From Candidatus Omnitrophota bacterium (GTDB lineage Bacteria > Verrucomicrobiota > Verrucomicrobiia > Limisphaerales > UBA1319): a stretch of DNA of 13,238 nucleotides. Location of the stretch: NCBI GenBank assembly GCA_023473405.1, contig JAMCZD010000085.1, positions 2,235-15,472 of the forward strand, in the 5' to 3' direction. How positions within the stretch are numbered: the first letter of the stretch is position 1; each line of letters opens with the position of its first letter. The notes under the pieces are model-generated. The model saw only the letters and a list, made by a program, of their open reading frames with translations. It made no database searches and was not told the origin of the DNA. The translations under genes were made by a program, and so were the position numbers. Shown piece by piece: positions 7,124-13,238 of the stretch.

Positions 7124-8539
7124 TCAGCCAGGCCTGGCTTCGAATCCTTCGTAATGCGTGGACCGGTTGATTTTTCTTTCTTGCCCTCGTTTCTCTTTCC
7201 CATCAGACGAGACTGCTATTGCCGGCAACTCGAAGCTTCCGTCCGGCAACGTCAGCCGGATGCCGAACGTTCCGTCGGGCATAAGTTCAATAGGCAACTC
7301 GCCCAGGCTCACCTGTGCATCCGGCTCGGTAGCCCCATAAACCACCAGGTCAGCATGAACGGTGAACCAGAATCCCTTTCTTTCCGATGGCTTGGCCAGA
7401 CCTTCCGCAGGGCTCGTCACGCCCGGTCCGGCTGCGATTTTCTCCACGGCCTTTAGCCCAGCCGCTTCCGGTGCCACTGCTGACCACCCTGCAGCTTCCC
7501 GCTCCACCGCTTCCGGCGAGACCTGCGGTCCAGACGGCCTTCCCAGTTCGGAACTGACAAGGATACGTTCGCCTCTCTCACATGCGGAACGGGTGGCCGC
7601 CCGTGTTGCCAAAGACGCCGTCGCCCGCTCGGACTCAAATGACATAATCCATGGCCGCTGAACGGGGTGCACCGGATTGGAAATCCCGCCTTTGCTCGTT
7701 GAGACCGTCGGTGCAACGGGCGTTTCCCGGGGCAAGGGATGCGACTGAACACTCACTGGCCAACTGCCCAACTGTTGGATTGCTTCCAAAAGGGGTACCT
7801 CAGCCCGCAACTTCGGGGGTAACTCGGACAGCATTACCGGCAACGGGATTTCGAACGGAATGGACGCGAACCGAACCGTACTGGCTTTTGGGGATTGCCC
7901 AACCTCAGCAACTTGCGGTTCAGGCGGATTCGTTTCTGGCCGGTCAATCTCCGCCGCCGGCAAATCGGATGGAGTAACCGTGGGGGGCGAGGCGCTGACC
8001 GAAACCCATAGCCCCGGCGACTTGAAATAGCCCAGCTCGGCAACGTATTTCATTCCGCCCCGAGCACTGCCGCTGGACCAATGTGATGAGTCGAGCGGGA
8101 GTGGGATTTGAAGGAACGGGGCATTGCCGATGGCATTCACATGAAAACGCAAATGCAGCACCCCTTCCCTGCTCAATTCCCGTAATTGCGACTGTGTGAA
8201 GTCCCAATAGGCATGCAACGTGCGCGGGTCGGCTGCCATCAACCACATTTGACCGGTGCCATAGGCCTCAGGGAGACCGCCCGAATGCTCGCTGCCACAC
8301 AGAAGGGCCACAGGTGAAACAGGGCCGAGCGAGAACCGCGGACCAAGCTCGCTGATTACGTGCGGATGCGGGTCATCGCCTTCCAATAAAACGGCGGGTA
8401 CCTTCAAGCCGCCGATTTGAATGTCGGCCCCGGCAGGAGGCGCGTCCGGAGGGGGGACCTGATTGGGCGGGCCGCCCGGCCGGCGCGATTTCGGTGGTCT
8501 TTTTTTACTTATGGCGGTGCTCTTCTTTTCCGATTTCAT
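7124..8539 (-). CDS. DUF4912 domain-containing protein
   Basis: A 471-residue protein of unknown function. Residues 1-40 are basic and proline-rich (KKRPPKSRR), probably disordered. Residues about 70-195 match the DUF4912 pattern: QMWLMAADPRTLHAYWDFT (98-116), a beta-rich core, and AELGYF (167-172) followed by S-x-P-x-V-T-P. About 390-451 form a separate beta-rich domain with VVYGATEPDA, PDGTFGIRLTLPDG and SSDGKEKR. The region between is long, variable and low in complexity. There is no signal peptide. The frame is open to a TTG at 8590, but I chose the ATG at 8539 because it precedes the basic leader and has CAGG at fair spacing. Domain recognition is from memory of the family; the role is unknown. 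Confidence 0.82.
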   Translation of the reverse strand: MKSEKKSTAISKKRPPKSRRPGGPPNQVPPPDAPPAGADIQIGGLKVPAVLLEGDDPHPHVISELGPRFSLGPVSPVALLCGSEHSGGLPEAYGTGQMWLMAADPRTLHAYWDFTQSQLRELSREGVLHLRFHVNAIGNAPFLQIPLPLDSSHWSSGSARGGMKYVAELGYFKSPGLWVSVSASPPTVTPSDLPAAEIDRPETNPPEPQVAEVGQSPKASTVRFASIPFEIPLPVMLSELPPKLRAEVPLLEAIQQLGSWPVSVQSHPLPRETPVAPTVSTSKGGISNPVHPVQRPWIMSFESERATASLATRAATRSACERGERILVSSELGRPSGPQVSPEAVEREAAGWSAVAPEAAGLKAVEKIAAGPGVTSPAEGLAKPSERKGFWFTVHADLVVYGATEPDAQVSLGELPIELMPDGTFGIRLTLPDGSFELPAIAVSSDGKEKRGQERKINRSTHYEGFEARPG

Positions 8540-8662
8540 AACGGCCTGACCCTGCGCAATCCGAATCCCATTTCCAGAAAGCGAATGCAATTATTGCCAA
8601 ATCATCAACGATTTACAATGTAAAAGAAGCGCATTCGAATCGAAAATCGGCCTGGAAAGGGC

Positions 8663-8690
8663 TTGCATTTCATCATATGATCTCTACAAC
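8663..8690 (+). promoter_or_regulatory. Possible promoter/operator of the response regulator
   Basis: TTGCAT (8663-8668) and TACAAC (8685-8690) are separated by 16 bases and lie about 55 bases before the start codon. A perfect 10-base palindrome, ATCATATGAT (8672-8681), sits in the spacer, where a repressor or activator could bind. Both hexamers are weak matches. The wider 8540-8742 gap is AT-rich, also has inverted arms CGAATGC (8582-8588) and GCATTCG (8631-8637), and shows no gene. Confidence 0.3.
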
Positions 8691-8742
8691 ACGTTCGTGA
8701 AGCCGTGATAACTATGCAAACACAGGCAAATCGTGGTTATGT

Positions 8743-9192
8743 ATGGCGAAGCCAACTAAAGATGGACTGAACAAGCCGGCGGAAGGCTCCTCGAAGTCAC
8801 CCGCAGCCAAATCGAGTGAAGGGAAAGGTACCCTCATCTACGTGATTGACGATGAACTGTCCGTAGGTGAAGCGATAAAAATGGTGCTGGAATCGGAAGG
8901 CTACCGGACACGCTTTTTTGTCGACCCCGCCCTGGCTCTGAGCAAATTCAAGGCGGCGGAGCCGCGCCCGAGGTTGCTGGTGACCGACTATGTCATGACG
9001 CCTATAAACGGCATGGAATTGATCGATCGATGCCTTAAAATCGATTCGACCCTCAAGACGATCCTGATCAGCGGCAGCGTCTCCTCCGAGATCGCCAGTC
9101 TGTACCAGGCCAAACCAAGCTTCTTCTTAAGCAAACCATTTTCGCCAAATGAATTGTCGAGCGCAGTCGCCGCGTTGCTAAAGGCCAAGTAG
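8743..9192 (+). CDS. Single-domain response regulator (CheY-like receiver)
   Basis: A 149-residue phosphorylation-controlled switch. A 30-residue Lys/Ser/Ala-rich N-terminal extension precedes one receiver domain. All key residues are present: acidic pair D36-D37 (YVIDDE), phospho-acceptor D82 (LLVTDYVM), S110 (LISGS) and K131 in SKPF, with the usual Pro after the lysine. There is no output domain, so it must act through protein contact (phosphorelay, kinase control or motility-type target). No histidine kinase is nearby, so it is an orphan. It is flanked by its own upstream gap and by a hairpin 53 bases downstream, so it looks monocistronic. The Shine-Dalgarno is not evident. Confidence 0.93.
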   Translation: MAKPTKDGLNKPAEGSSKSPAAKSSEGKGTLIYVIDDELSVGEAIKMVLESEGYRTRFFVDPALALSKFKAAEPRPRLLVTDYVMTPINGMELIDRCLKIDSTLKTILISGSVSSEIASLYQAKPSFFLSKPFSPNELSSAVAALLKAK

Positions 9193-9245
9193 AGTGGCCT
9201 GACACTGTCCCCTCCAGCCCCGGAACAAAAAATCGAACGGACATT

Positions 9246-9266
9246 CGATGCCGCCTCGTGGCATCG
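9246..9266 (+). terminator. Hairpin downstream of the response regulator
   Basis: A 7-base perfect stem, CGATGCC (9246-9252) with GGCATCG (9260-9266), and a 7-base loop. It lies between the response regulator stop and the promoter of the next gene. Only a mixed T-rich stretch (TTGTTT, 9276-9281) follows, so termination strength is doubtful. Confidence 0.4.
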
Positions 9267-9279
9267 CGGCAGGCCTTGT

Positions 9280-9308
9280 TTGACAGCGGTTGACCTGGTT
9301 CTTAGGCT
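9280..9308 (+). promoter_or_regulatory. Promoter for the DsrE-like gene set
   Basis: A perfect -35 TTGACA (9280-9285) is followed by a 17-base spacer and TAGGCT (9303-9308). Transcription would begin near 9315, only about two bases before the ATG at 9317, so the message would be nearly leaderless, or translation begins later. An AGAGG at 9309-9313 is too close to both elements to serve clearly as a ribosome site. Confidence 0.45.
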
Positions 9309-9316
9309 AGAGGCAT

Positions 9317-9634
9317 ATGATTGGACGGGGCAAAAAACTGGGCATCCTGATTTCTGCCGGCCCGGACCACCCGGGCTTCAGGCACGGATTGAGTCTGGCC
9401 GAGACAGCTTTAGGCAGAGGGGTTGACGTTTATCTTTATTGCATCGATGAGGCCGTCCGAGGACTCGAGGATAACCGCCTCCGGGCCTTGAGGGAACGCG
9501 GTTTAAAGCTTTACGCCTGCGCCTACGGCGCCCAGCGCCGCCACATTCCCCTGGATGACAAGGCAGTATTTGCCGGTCTGACCGTGGTTAGCGACCTGAT
9601 CGCTGCTACGGACCGGTTCATCAGTTTCAATTAG
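9317..9634 (+). CDS. DsrE-family protein (DsrE/TusD-like)
   Basis: A 105-residue protein with the DsrE/DsrF-like Rossmannoid pattern: an N-terminal strand LGILISAGP, then a helix with LSLAETALGRGVDVYLYCIDEAV (res. about 26-47), a strand ending in LKLYACAYGAQRRHIP, and a final DRFISF. C68 lies where DsrE/TusD proteins carry their persulfide-accepting cysteine (strand-C-x(n)-R-x-I); C42 is additional. It is probably a soluble subunit of a small sulfur-transfer complex. It is the first of three closely spaced genes, with the next start 4 bases after its stop. Fold family is fairly confident; a role in sulfur relay, as opposed to another DsrE-like role, is inferred from the residues and the trio. 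Confidence 0.8.
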   Translation: MIGRGKKLGILISAGPDHPGFRHGLSLAETALGRGVDVYLYCIDEAVRGLEDNRLRALRERGLKLYACAYGAQRRHIPLDDKAVFAGLTVVSDLIAATDRFISFN

Positions 9635-9638
9635 ACGG

Positions 9639-9989
9639 GTGAAACCGACGGCACTTTTCATCATCACTGGTGATCCGCGCGCCAGCCCGCGTCCAGCCGA
9701 GGCGGTCCGCATCGCTGCCGGCATTGGCGCCTGGCAGAGAATCGACGTCACCATTTATCTGCGGGCTCGAGCCGTGCTGGTTCTGAGCGAATTCCCCGAG
9801 GAACTCGTCGATGCGGATAATTTCGATCGTTATCTTCCGATCGTGAAGGAGTGGGGGCGGCAGGTGTATGTGCAACGGGGGGCGCCTGAGCTGGCGGAGA
9901 TCGGACTGGCGGCGGTGGCTTACCGGGAGATCAGCGACTCTGAATTGGCCCGACTGACTGCCCGGCAAGATTACATAATGCGCTTCTAG
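9639..9989 (+). CDS. DsrF/TusC-like protein
   Basis: A 116-residue protein starting at GTG (9639), 4 bases after the previous stop. It opens with a strand and loop (ALFIITGDPRA), then a helix (EAVRIAAGIGAW) and a strand (VTIYLRARAVLVL), the order of the DsrE/F superfamily. It ends with an acidic helix. It has no cysteine at all, so it cannot carry a persulfide itself. In DsrEFH/TusBCD complexes the F/C subunit is likewise not the main sulfur carrier. The assignment rests on fold pattern and position between a DsrE-like and a DsrH-like gene; sequence similarity is weak. Confidence 0.65.
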   Translation: MKPTALFIITGDPRASPRPAEAVRIAAGIGAWQRIDVTIYLRARAVLVLSEFPEELVDADNFDRYLPIVKEWGRQVYVQRGAPELAEIGLAAVAYREISDSELARLTARQDYIMRF

Positions 9990-9992
9990 TGT

Positions 9993-10172
9993 ATGCGGCG
10001 CGTTTTGCATGTTCTAATTACACCGGATGATGACTTGGCAAGAGATTTGATTTCTCGCCAAAGCGAGGACCAGGACTGCCGGGTCGTGATAATGGATTTG
10101 ACGCTGCCCGAGCCGGATTACGATGCCTTGCTCGAAGCGGTCTTCGATTCGGATTCGATTTCGGTGTGGTGA
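9993..10172 (+). CDS. Small DsrH/TusB-like protein
   Basis: A 59-residue frame starting at ATG 9993, 3 bases after the previous stop, and ending at TGA 10170-10172. The peptide begins MRRVLHVLITPDDDLARDL and continues with the strand CRVVIMDLTLPEPDYDALLEAVF, ending in DSDSISVW. The strand-helix-strand plan, a D-L in the second strand, a DYxxLLExxF helix and a terminal hydrophobic-Trp match the look of short DsrH/TusB-type proteins, though those are usually near 95 residues. C29 could be the sulfur-handling cysteine. Coding is supported by the tight spacing, GC-rich third positions and its fit between 9989 and the convergent gene. Function is inferred from context. Confidence 0.72.
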   Translation: MRRVLHVLITPDDDLARDLISRQSEDQDCRVVIMDLTLPEPDYDALLEAVFDSDSISVW

Positions 10173-10189
10173 GGCGGCGGGTTGCTTCA

Positions 10190-10203
10190 AGCCGGCACCG
10201 GCT
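10190..10203. terminator. Hairpin between convergent genes
   Basis: AGCCG (10190-10194), loop GCAC, CGGCT (10199-10203) forms a short GC-rich stem in the 30-base gap between the DsrH-like stop and the aldolase stop. It has no T-tract. It could mark the end of both transcripts, but is short. Confidence 0.35.
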
Positions 10204-11342
10204 CAGACCAGGTCGGAGGTGAGGGAATCGTAAAACTTGACTATATCGCCTTTGTCGGTGGTGGTATTGAACTTTATGGCCGAACGCGGGTGCTGGTTGA
10301 GCAGGCCGGTCAACATGTAAGGGAAATCGAATCCCCAAAGCAGTTTTTCCCGGAGCGGTTCGACGTGCTGCTGGATGCATTGCAGGATCGGGCGCAATCG
10401 GAACTTCGGGTTATGGAGGAAACCGACCAGCAATTCCATCGGGCAATTGCCGGCGCCGCGTCCAAACCCAGCCAGGGTGCCATCGAGCATATTGGCACCG
10501 AGGATAATCGATTCAATGGTGTTTGCGTAGGCCAACTGGAGGTTGTTGTGGGCATGAATACCGACCTGTTTGCCGGAGGGATTGGAATAATGCAGATATT
10601 TCCGCATCAAATAATGTATCTGCTCGCTGTAGAGCGCCCCAAAACTGTCGACCAAATAAATGGCTTGAGCCTCCGAGTCCGCCAGCAAATCCAGGGCCTC
10701 GTCCAATTCACGTTCCTGGACCGTGGAGATGGCCATCAGGTTCAAGGTGGTCTCGTAGCCTTTGTCGTGCGCGTCCTTGACCATGTCCAGCGCAGCCGGT
10801 ACCTGGTTGATGTAAGTGGCCACGCGGATCATGTCCAGCACGCTCTGGTCGCTGGGCAGGATGTCCTGGTGATAATCCGTGCGCTCGGCATCGGCCATAA
10901 CGCTCAATTTCAACGAGGTGTCATTGTCCCCAACAATCCGCCGCAGGTCGTCCTCGTCGCAGAATTTCCATTTGCCGTAATCCGTGGGCGCAAAGATACG
11001 CTTCGACGCTTTGTATCCCAATTCCATGTAATCGATGCCCGCCTCGACGCATGCCTGATAAACCGCCTTCACAAATCCGTCGTCGAATTGGTGGTCGTTC
11101 ATCAACCCCCCATCGCGGATCGTGCAATCCAGGACCTTGATTTCCGAGCGAAAAGAAACCCATCGCCCTGCGGGGGTATCCTTGTGTTTTGATGTTTTCA
11201 TCGGATTTTTAGCGGACGACAGCTTCGCCTCGCCAGGCGCGGTCGAGGACTCTTTCGGCGGCCTCTTGGCGGGCCTGTCGGCTGAACGCGGTTGTTTGGC
11301 GTTCTCGGTTTTCAAATTTGGCGTTGGACTTTGTGCATCCAT
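10203..11342 (-). CDS. DRE-TIM aldolase (HMGL-like/4-hydroxy-2-oxovalerate aldolase-like)
   Basis: A metal-dependent carbon-carbon lyase of the HMGL-like TIM-barrel family. Signature residues: VLDCTIRDGG (res. 70-79; R76 and D77 of the R-D-E type motif), GIHAHNN (metal-binding HxH) and DGTLAGFGRGAGNCP, which closes the barrel. The core starts near residue 67. The 379-codon frame has an extra N-terminal tail of some 60 residues rich in Pro, Lys and Ser. An internal ATG at 11201 (residue 48, MKTSKHKDT) is an equally good start. Neither start has a clear Shine-Dalgarno. The gene follows an Ldh-family dehydrogenase on the same strand, separated by 142 bases, so it may have its own promoter. It probably cleaves a 2-oxo-4-hydroxy acid or a related acyl substrate; specificity is unknown. 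Confidence 0.87.
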   Translation of the reverse strand: MDAQSPTPNLKTENAKQPRSADRPAKRPPKESSTAPGEAKLSSAKNPMKTSKHKDTPAGRWVSFRSEIKVLDCTIRDGGLMNDHQFDDGFVKAVYQACVEAGIDYMELGYKASKRIFAPTDYGKWKFCDEDDLRRIVGDNDTSLKLSVMADAERTDYHQDILPSDQSVLDMIRVATYINQVPAALDMVKDAHDKGYETTLNLMAISTVQERELDEALDLLADSEAQAIYLVDSFGALYSEQIHYLMRKYLHYSNPSGKQVGIHAHNNLQLAYANTIESIILGANMLDGTLAGFGRGAGNCPMELLVGFLHNPKFRLRPILQCIQQHVEPLREKLLWGFDFPYMLTGLLNQHPRSAIKFNTTTDKGDIVKFYDSLTSDLV

Positions 11343-11386
11343 ATTGCGCGCGTTTTACAGGTGCGGCCCAATCGACCGCAATAACT

Positions 11387-11415
11387 TTATTACTGACAGA
11401 AGACCGAGGGCGCAA
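11387..11415 (-). promoter_or_regulatory. Possible promoter upstream of the aldolase
   Basis: On the minus strand TTGCGC (11415-11410), a 17-base spacer and TAATAA (11392-11387) lie about 45 bases before the first ATG. Both hexamers are only partial matches. The rest of the 11343-11484 gap is AT-rich near the Ldh stop and holds no gene I can see. Confidence 0.25.
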
Positions 11416-11484
11416 GCAAGCGCAATCATTCGCTACGGTTGAAGATAATTGAATTTACAAAGTAGAATACCTTTTTTAATCGGA

Positions 11485-12582
11485 TTAACGCGCCCGTGCT
11501 GGCTTTGACAGCAGCTCCAATCCCATTCCTATGTCCTCCGCGACGCCGACCAGGTTCGCGGCCACATCCTGGGGCAAGGGGATGCCATGGGCCAAGGCAT
11601 CCTCGCGCCGTTCCCATTCCATTTCCCCGGGGAGATAAATGCGGCTTGAACCCTTGGCCTTGGGCGATTCTTTGATGAATCGGATGACCCATTCCATGCG
11701 TCTGGCGAACTCCTCGTAACCGATGATTGAGCCGACGTCGATGGCAATAAAGGCGTGGCCCTGGTTGCACTGGTCGGGTATGTCTTTGATCCAACTGACC
11801 ACCTGGCTGGTCATGCTCGCCCCGGTGAGGACGCCGGTGAGCACTTCCACCAGGAGAGCCAGGCCGTAACCCTTGTGCCCGGCCATGGGAAACAGGGCGC
11901 CGTGGTGCGGGTAACCGGTCGGGTCGGTGGTAGGCAGGCCATCGTCGTCCACCAGCCAATTCTCGGGGATGGGTTTGCCCAGGGCCTGTGCGGCGTAGAG
12001 CTTGCTCGCGGCTACCGCGCTGGTGGCGATATCGAGAAAAACGGGCTTTTCCTTGCCCGCCGGCACGGCGAAGGCAATTGGATTGGTTCCCAGGACTCGG
12101 CCTTTGGCGCCAGGAACCGTTACGCCAGGGTCCACGTTGCACATGGCCAAACCGATCATCCCTTCCTGGGCGGCCATGACGGCATAGTAACCGGCAGCGC
12201 CGAAGTGGCCGCTGTGCTTCACGCCAACATAAGCCACACCCGTTTCTCGAGCCTTGTGGATGGCCAGTTTCATCGCCATGGCCGAGGTCGCGGGCGGCAT
12301 GCAAATATGCCCGTCAACGATGGCCCAGGAAGAGCCCTGGCCGGTAATTTCGGGTTCAGCTTGGGCGTTGAGGCGGCCCTGGCGGATATTTTTTAAAAGC
12401 GGCCTCAACTGTTTGGTCCCATGCGTATGGACGCCCCAGGTATCCGTAGTGACGAGCACATCGGCGGTAATCCGGGCGTCGGCGTCTCGCAAGCCCGACT
12501 TAACCATGGCTTGGACACAAAATTCCTCGAGATCGGCTGGGCTAATCCGTTGGTTAATGGGTTGACTGATCGTATGCATCAT
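11485..12582 (-). CDS. Ldh family NAD(P)-dependent oxidoreductase (malate/L-lactate/ureidoglycolate dehydrogenase type)
   Basis: A 365-residue enzyme of the Ldh_2 family (AllD, YlbC, ComC, DpkA relatives), which oxidises 2-hydroxy acids or reduces the matching 2-oxo or imino acids with NAD(P). Visible family motifs: WGVHTHGTKQL (res. 49-59, with H54), KHSGHFGAAGYY with the catalytic-type His, GTNPIAFAVPA, DIATSAVAASK, and GHKGYGLALLVEVLTGVLTGA, which is the long helix near the active site. Length is typical (330-370). The start is a double ATG at 12582/12579; the other upstream bases give no strong ribosome site. It lies between a beta-propeller glycosidase-like gene and an aldolase, consistent with a sugar-acid or hydroxy-acid catabolic set (inference). 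Confidence 0.93.
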   Translation of the reverse strand: MMHTISQPINQRISPADLEEFCVQAMVKSGLRDADARITADVLVTTDTWGVHTHGTKQLRPLLKNIRQGRLNAQAEPEITGQGSSWAIVDGHICMPPATSAMAMKLAIHKARETGVAYVGVKHSGHFGAAGYYAVMAAQEGMIGLAMCNVDPGVTVPGAKGRVLGTNPIAFAVPAGKEKPVFLDIATSAVAASKLYAAQALGKPIPENWLVDDDGLPTTDPTGYPHHGALFPMAGHKGYGLALLVEVLTGVLTGASMTSQVVSWIKDIPDQCNQGHAFIAIDVGSIIGYEEFARRMEWVIRFIKESPKAKGSSRIYLPGEMEWERREDALAHGIPLPQDVAANLVGVAEDIGMGLELLSKPARAR

Positions 12583-12668
12583 GAAAAGGGTTAAAATTCA
12601 CACCTGTGTGTGGTCTGCGCCTTGGTTGTCACGTCCGATTGATAATAATCAGGGCCGAAGTCGAGCGA

Positions 12669-13238
12669 TTATTTCAGCTCAGCCGAGACCTCGACCGTTT
12701 TCTCTCCGTCGGGAAAATAACTGGAGAAGAACTCGGCCATCGGCCCCGGATAAACGGCTCGCTTCAGGTCGCCCCATGTCTGTTGATCGCCGGTGCAGTA
12801 ATAGACGTATGTCTTGCCGTCGATCTCGATCAGGTCCACGTCGGAGTTGTTGATGCCCTCATCCTGGCTGGCCTCGAGCACGGGATTCCGGGGACTGAGC
12901 TGCCAGGTGACAAGGTCCTTGGAACGTGCCATGAACGAGACCCAGCCTTTATGGCCGGGAATAGCCGCATGCAAATAAATGACATAGTAATACGGCTTGC
13001 AGTAGCGGATTACCGGGCAGGCGCTGTATTCGTTTCCTGTCCCTCGAAAGGCCAAGCCCGGAATCTTTTCCCACTTGGCCAGGTCTTTGGAACGGGCGAA
13101 CTTGAAGCAGAACCCGACCGGCACATCGGATTCGTAAGCCATCAGGAATCCCTGGTCGTCGCGGCAGACCGAAGAGTTCAGCAGGTGTTCCTTACCCTCG
13201 CGGGGAATGGCCAACTCACGATTCCAATGCTTCAAATC
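12669..13238 (-). CDS. Five-bladed beta-propeller glycosidase-like protein (GH43/GH117-like), 5' part outside window
   Basis: The last 189 codons of a gene that continues past the window edge; the frame is open at 13238. The repeated blade pattern is visible: ARSKDLAKWEKIPG and ARSKDLVTWQLSP, each the typical 'S-x-D-L-x-x-W' strand turn of GH43/GH32/GH117-type propellers, and DVDLIEIDGKTYVYY plus GDQQTWGDLKRA near the end. Such proteins cleave or bind alpha-L-arabinose, xylose or anhydro-sugar glycosides. The catalytic N-terminal acid cannot be checked, since that part is missing. No lipid or sorting signal is visible in the part present. Next on this strand is the Ldh-family gene, 86 bases on. 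Confidence 0.8.
   Translation of the reverse strand, partial: DLKHWNRELAIPREGKEHLLNSSVCRDDQGFLMAYESDVPVGFCFKFARSKDLAKWEKIPGLAFRGTGNEYSACPVIRYCKPYYYVIYLHAAIPGHKGWVSFMARSKDLVTWQLSPRNPVLEASQDEGINNSDVDLIEIDGKTYVYYCTGDQQTWGDLKRAVYPGPMAEFFSSYFPDGEKTVEVSAELK

Noticed and set aside
8540..8590. 17-codon extension of the DUF4912 gene from a TTG
   Set aside because: A rare start codon with no ribosome site; the ATG at 8539 begins a typical basic leader.
10182..11192. Long open frame (336 codons) on the plus strand
   Set aside because: It lies opposite the aldolase gene, which has DRE-TIM motifs; the plus-strand translation is a mirror of that coding bias.
12599..12650. Short inverted repeats (CACACCTGTG, GATT...AATC) upstream of the Ldh gene
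   Set aside because: Arms of only four to five bases in an AT-rich gap are expected by chance.

Overview
The window is a GC-rich (roughly 55-60 % by eye) bacterial chromosomal segment of ordinary genes. I see no rRNA, tRNA, CRISPR array, transposase or phage gene. The gene content suggests Verrucomicrobiota, possibly Pedosphaera/Limisphaerales-like: a DUF4912 protein with a C-terminal beta-rich domain, an archaeal-type phosphoglycerate mutase, a sugar-enzyme fragment of the beta-propeller type, and weak or absent Shine-Dalgarno sequences. This assignment is inference and moderately confident at best. The start of the window looks like the edge of a metagenomic contig.

Layout. (1) 1-2869, plus strand: a threonine/serine dehydratase lacking its native N-terminus, a metallo-beta-lactamase-fold hydrolase and an M20 amidohydrolase, tightly packed and probably one catabolic transcription unit. 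Bases 1-99 are an exact copy of 1132-1230 inside the hydrolase gene; this marks either a tandem-duplication junction or an assembly error. (2) 2936-4932, minus strand: an apgM-type phosphoglycerate mutase gene followed by a sugar-phosphate nucleotidyltransferase, coupled by an ATGA overlap. apgM is broken by one in-frame TAA beside a perfect 12-bp tandem duplication. A six-copy, 7-bp-period repeat lies across the end of the nucleotidyltransferase gene. (3) 4933-5310: a divergent intergenic region holding a hairpin-rich leader for rpsA. (4) 5311-7062: rpsA, ribosomal protein S1 with six S1 domains, followed by a hairpin. (5) 7124-8539, minus strand: a DUF4912 protein. (6) 8743-9192, plus strand: an orphan single-domain response regulator. 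(7) 9317-10172, plus strand: three closely spaced small genes that look like a DsrE/DsrF/DsrH (TusDCB)-like set, the last only 59 codons. (8) 10203-13238, minus strand: a DRE-TIM aldolase, an Ldh-family NAD(P)-dependent oxidoreductase and the 3' part of a five-bladed beta-propeller glycosidase-like gene that runs off the window.

How they work together. The first cluster fits breakdown of an acylated or amide-linked amino compound: the M20 enzyme would free an amino acid and the dehydratase would deaminate it. The last cluster fits sugar or hydroxy-acid breakdown: glycosidase-like protein, 2-hydroxyacid dehydrogenase, aldolase. The middle is housekeeping (glycolysis, translation) plus a possible sulfur-relay module. 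The most notable points are the 99-bp repeat junction, the interrupted apgM, the compact DsrEFH-like trio with its very small third member, and the structured rpsA leader.
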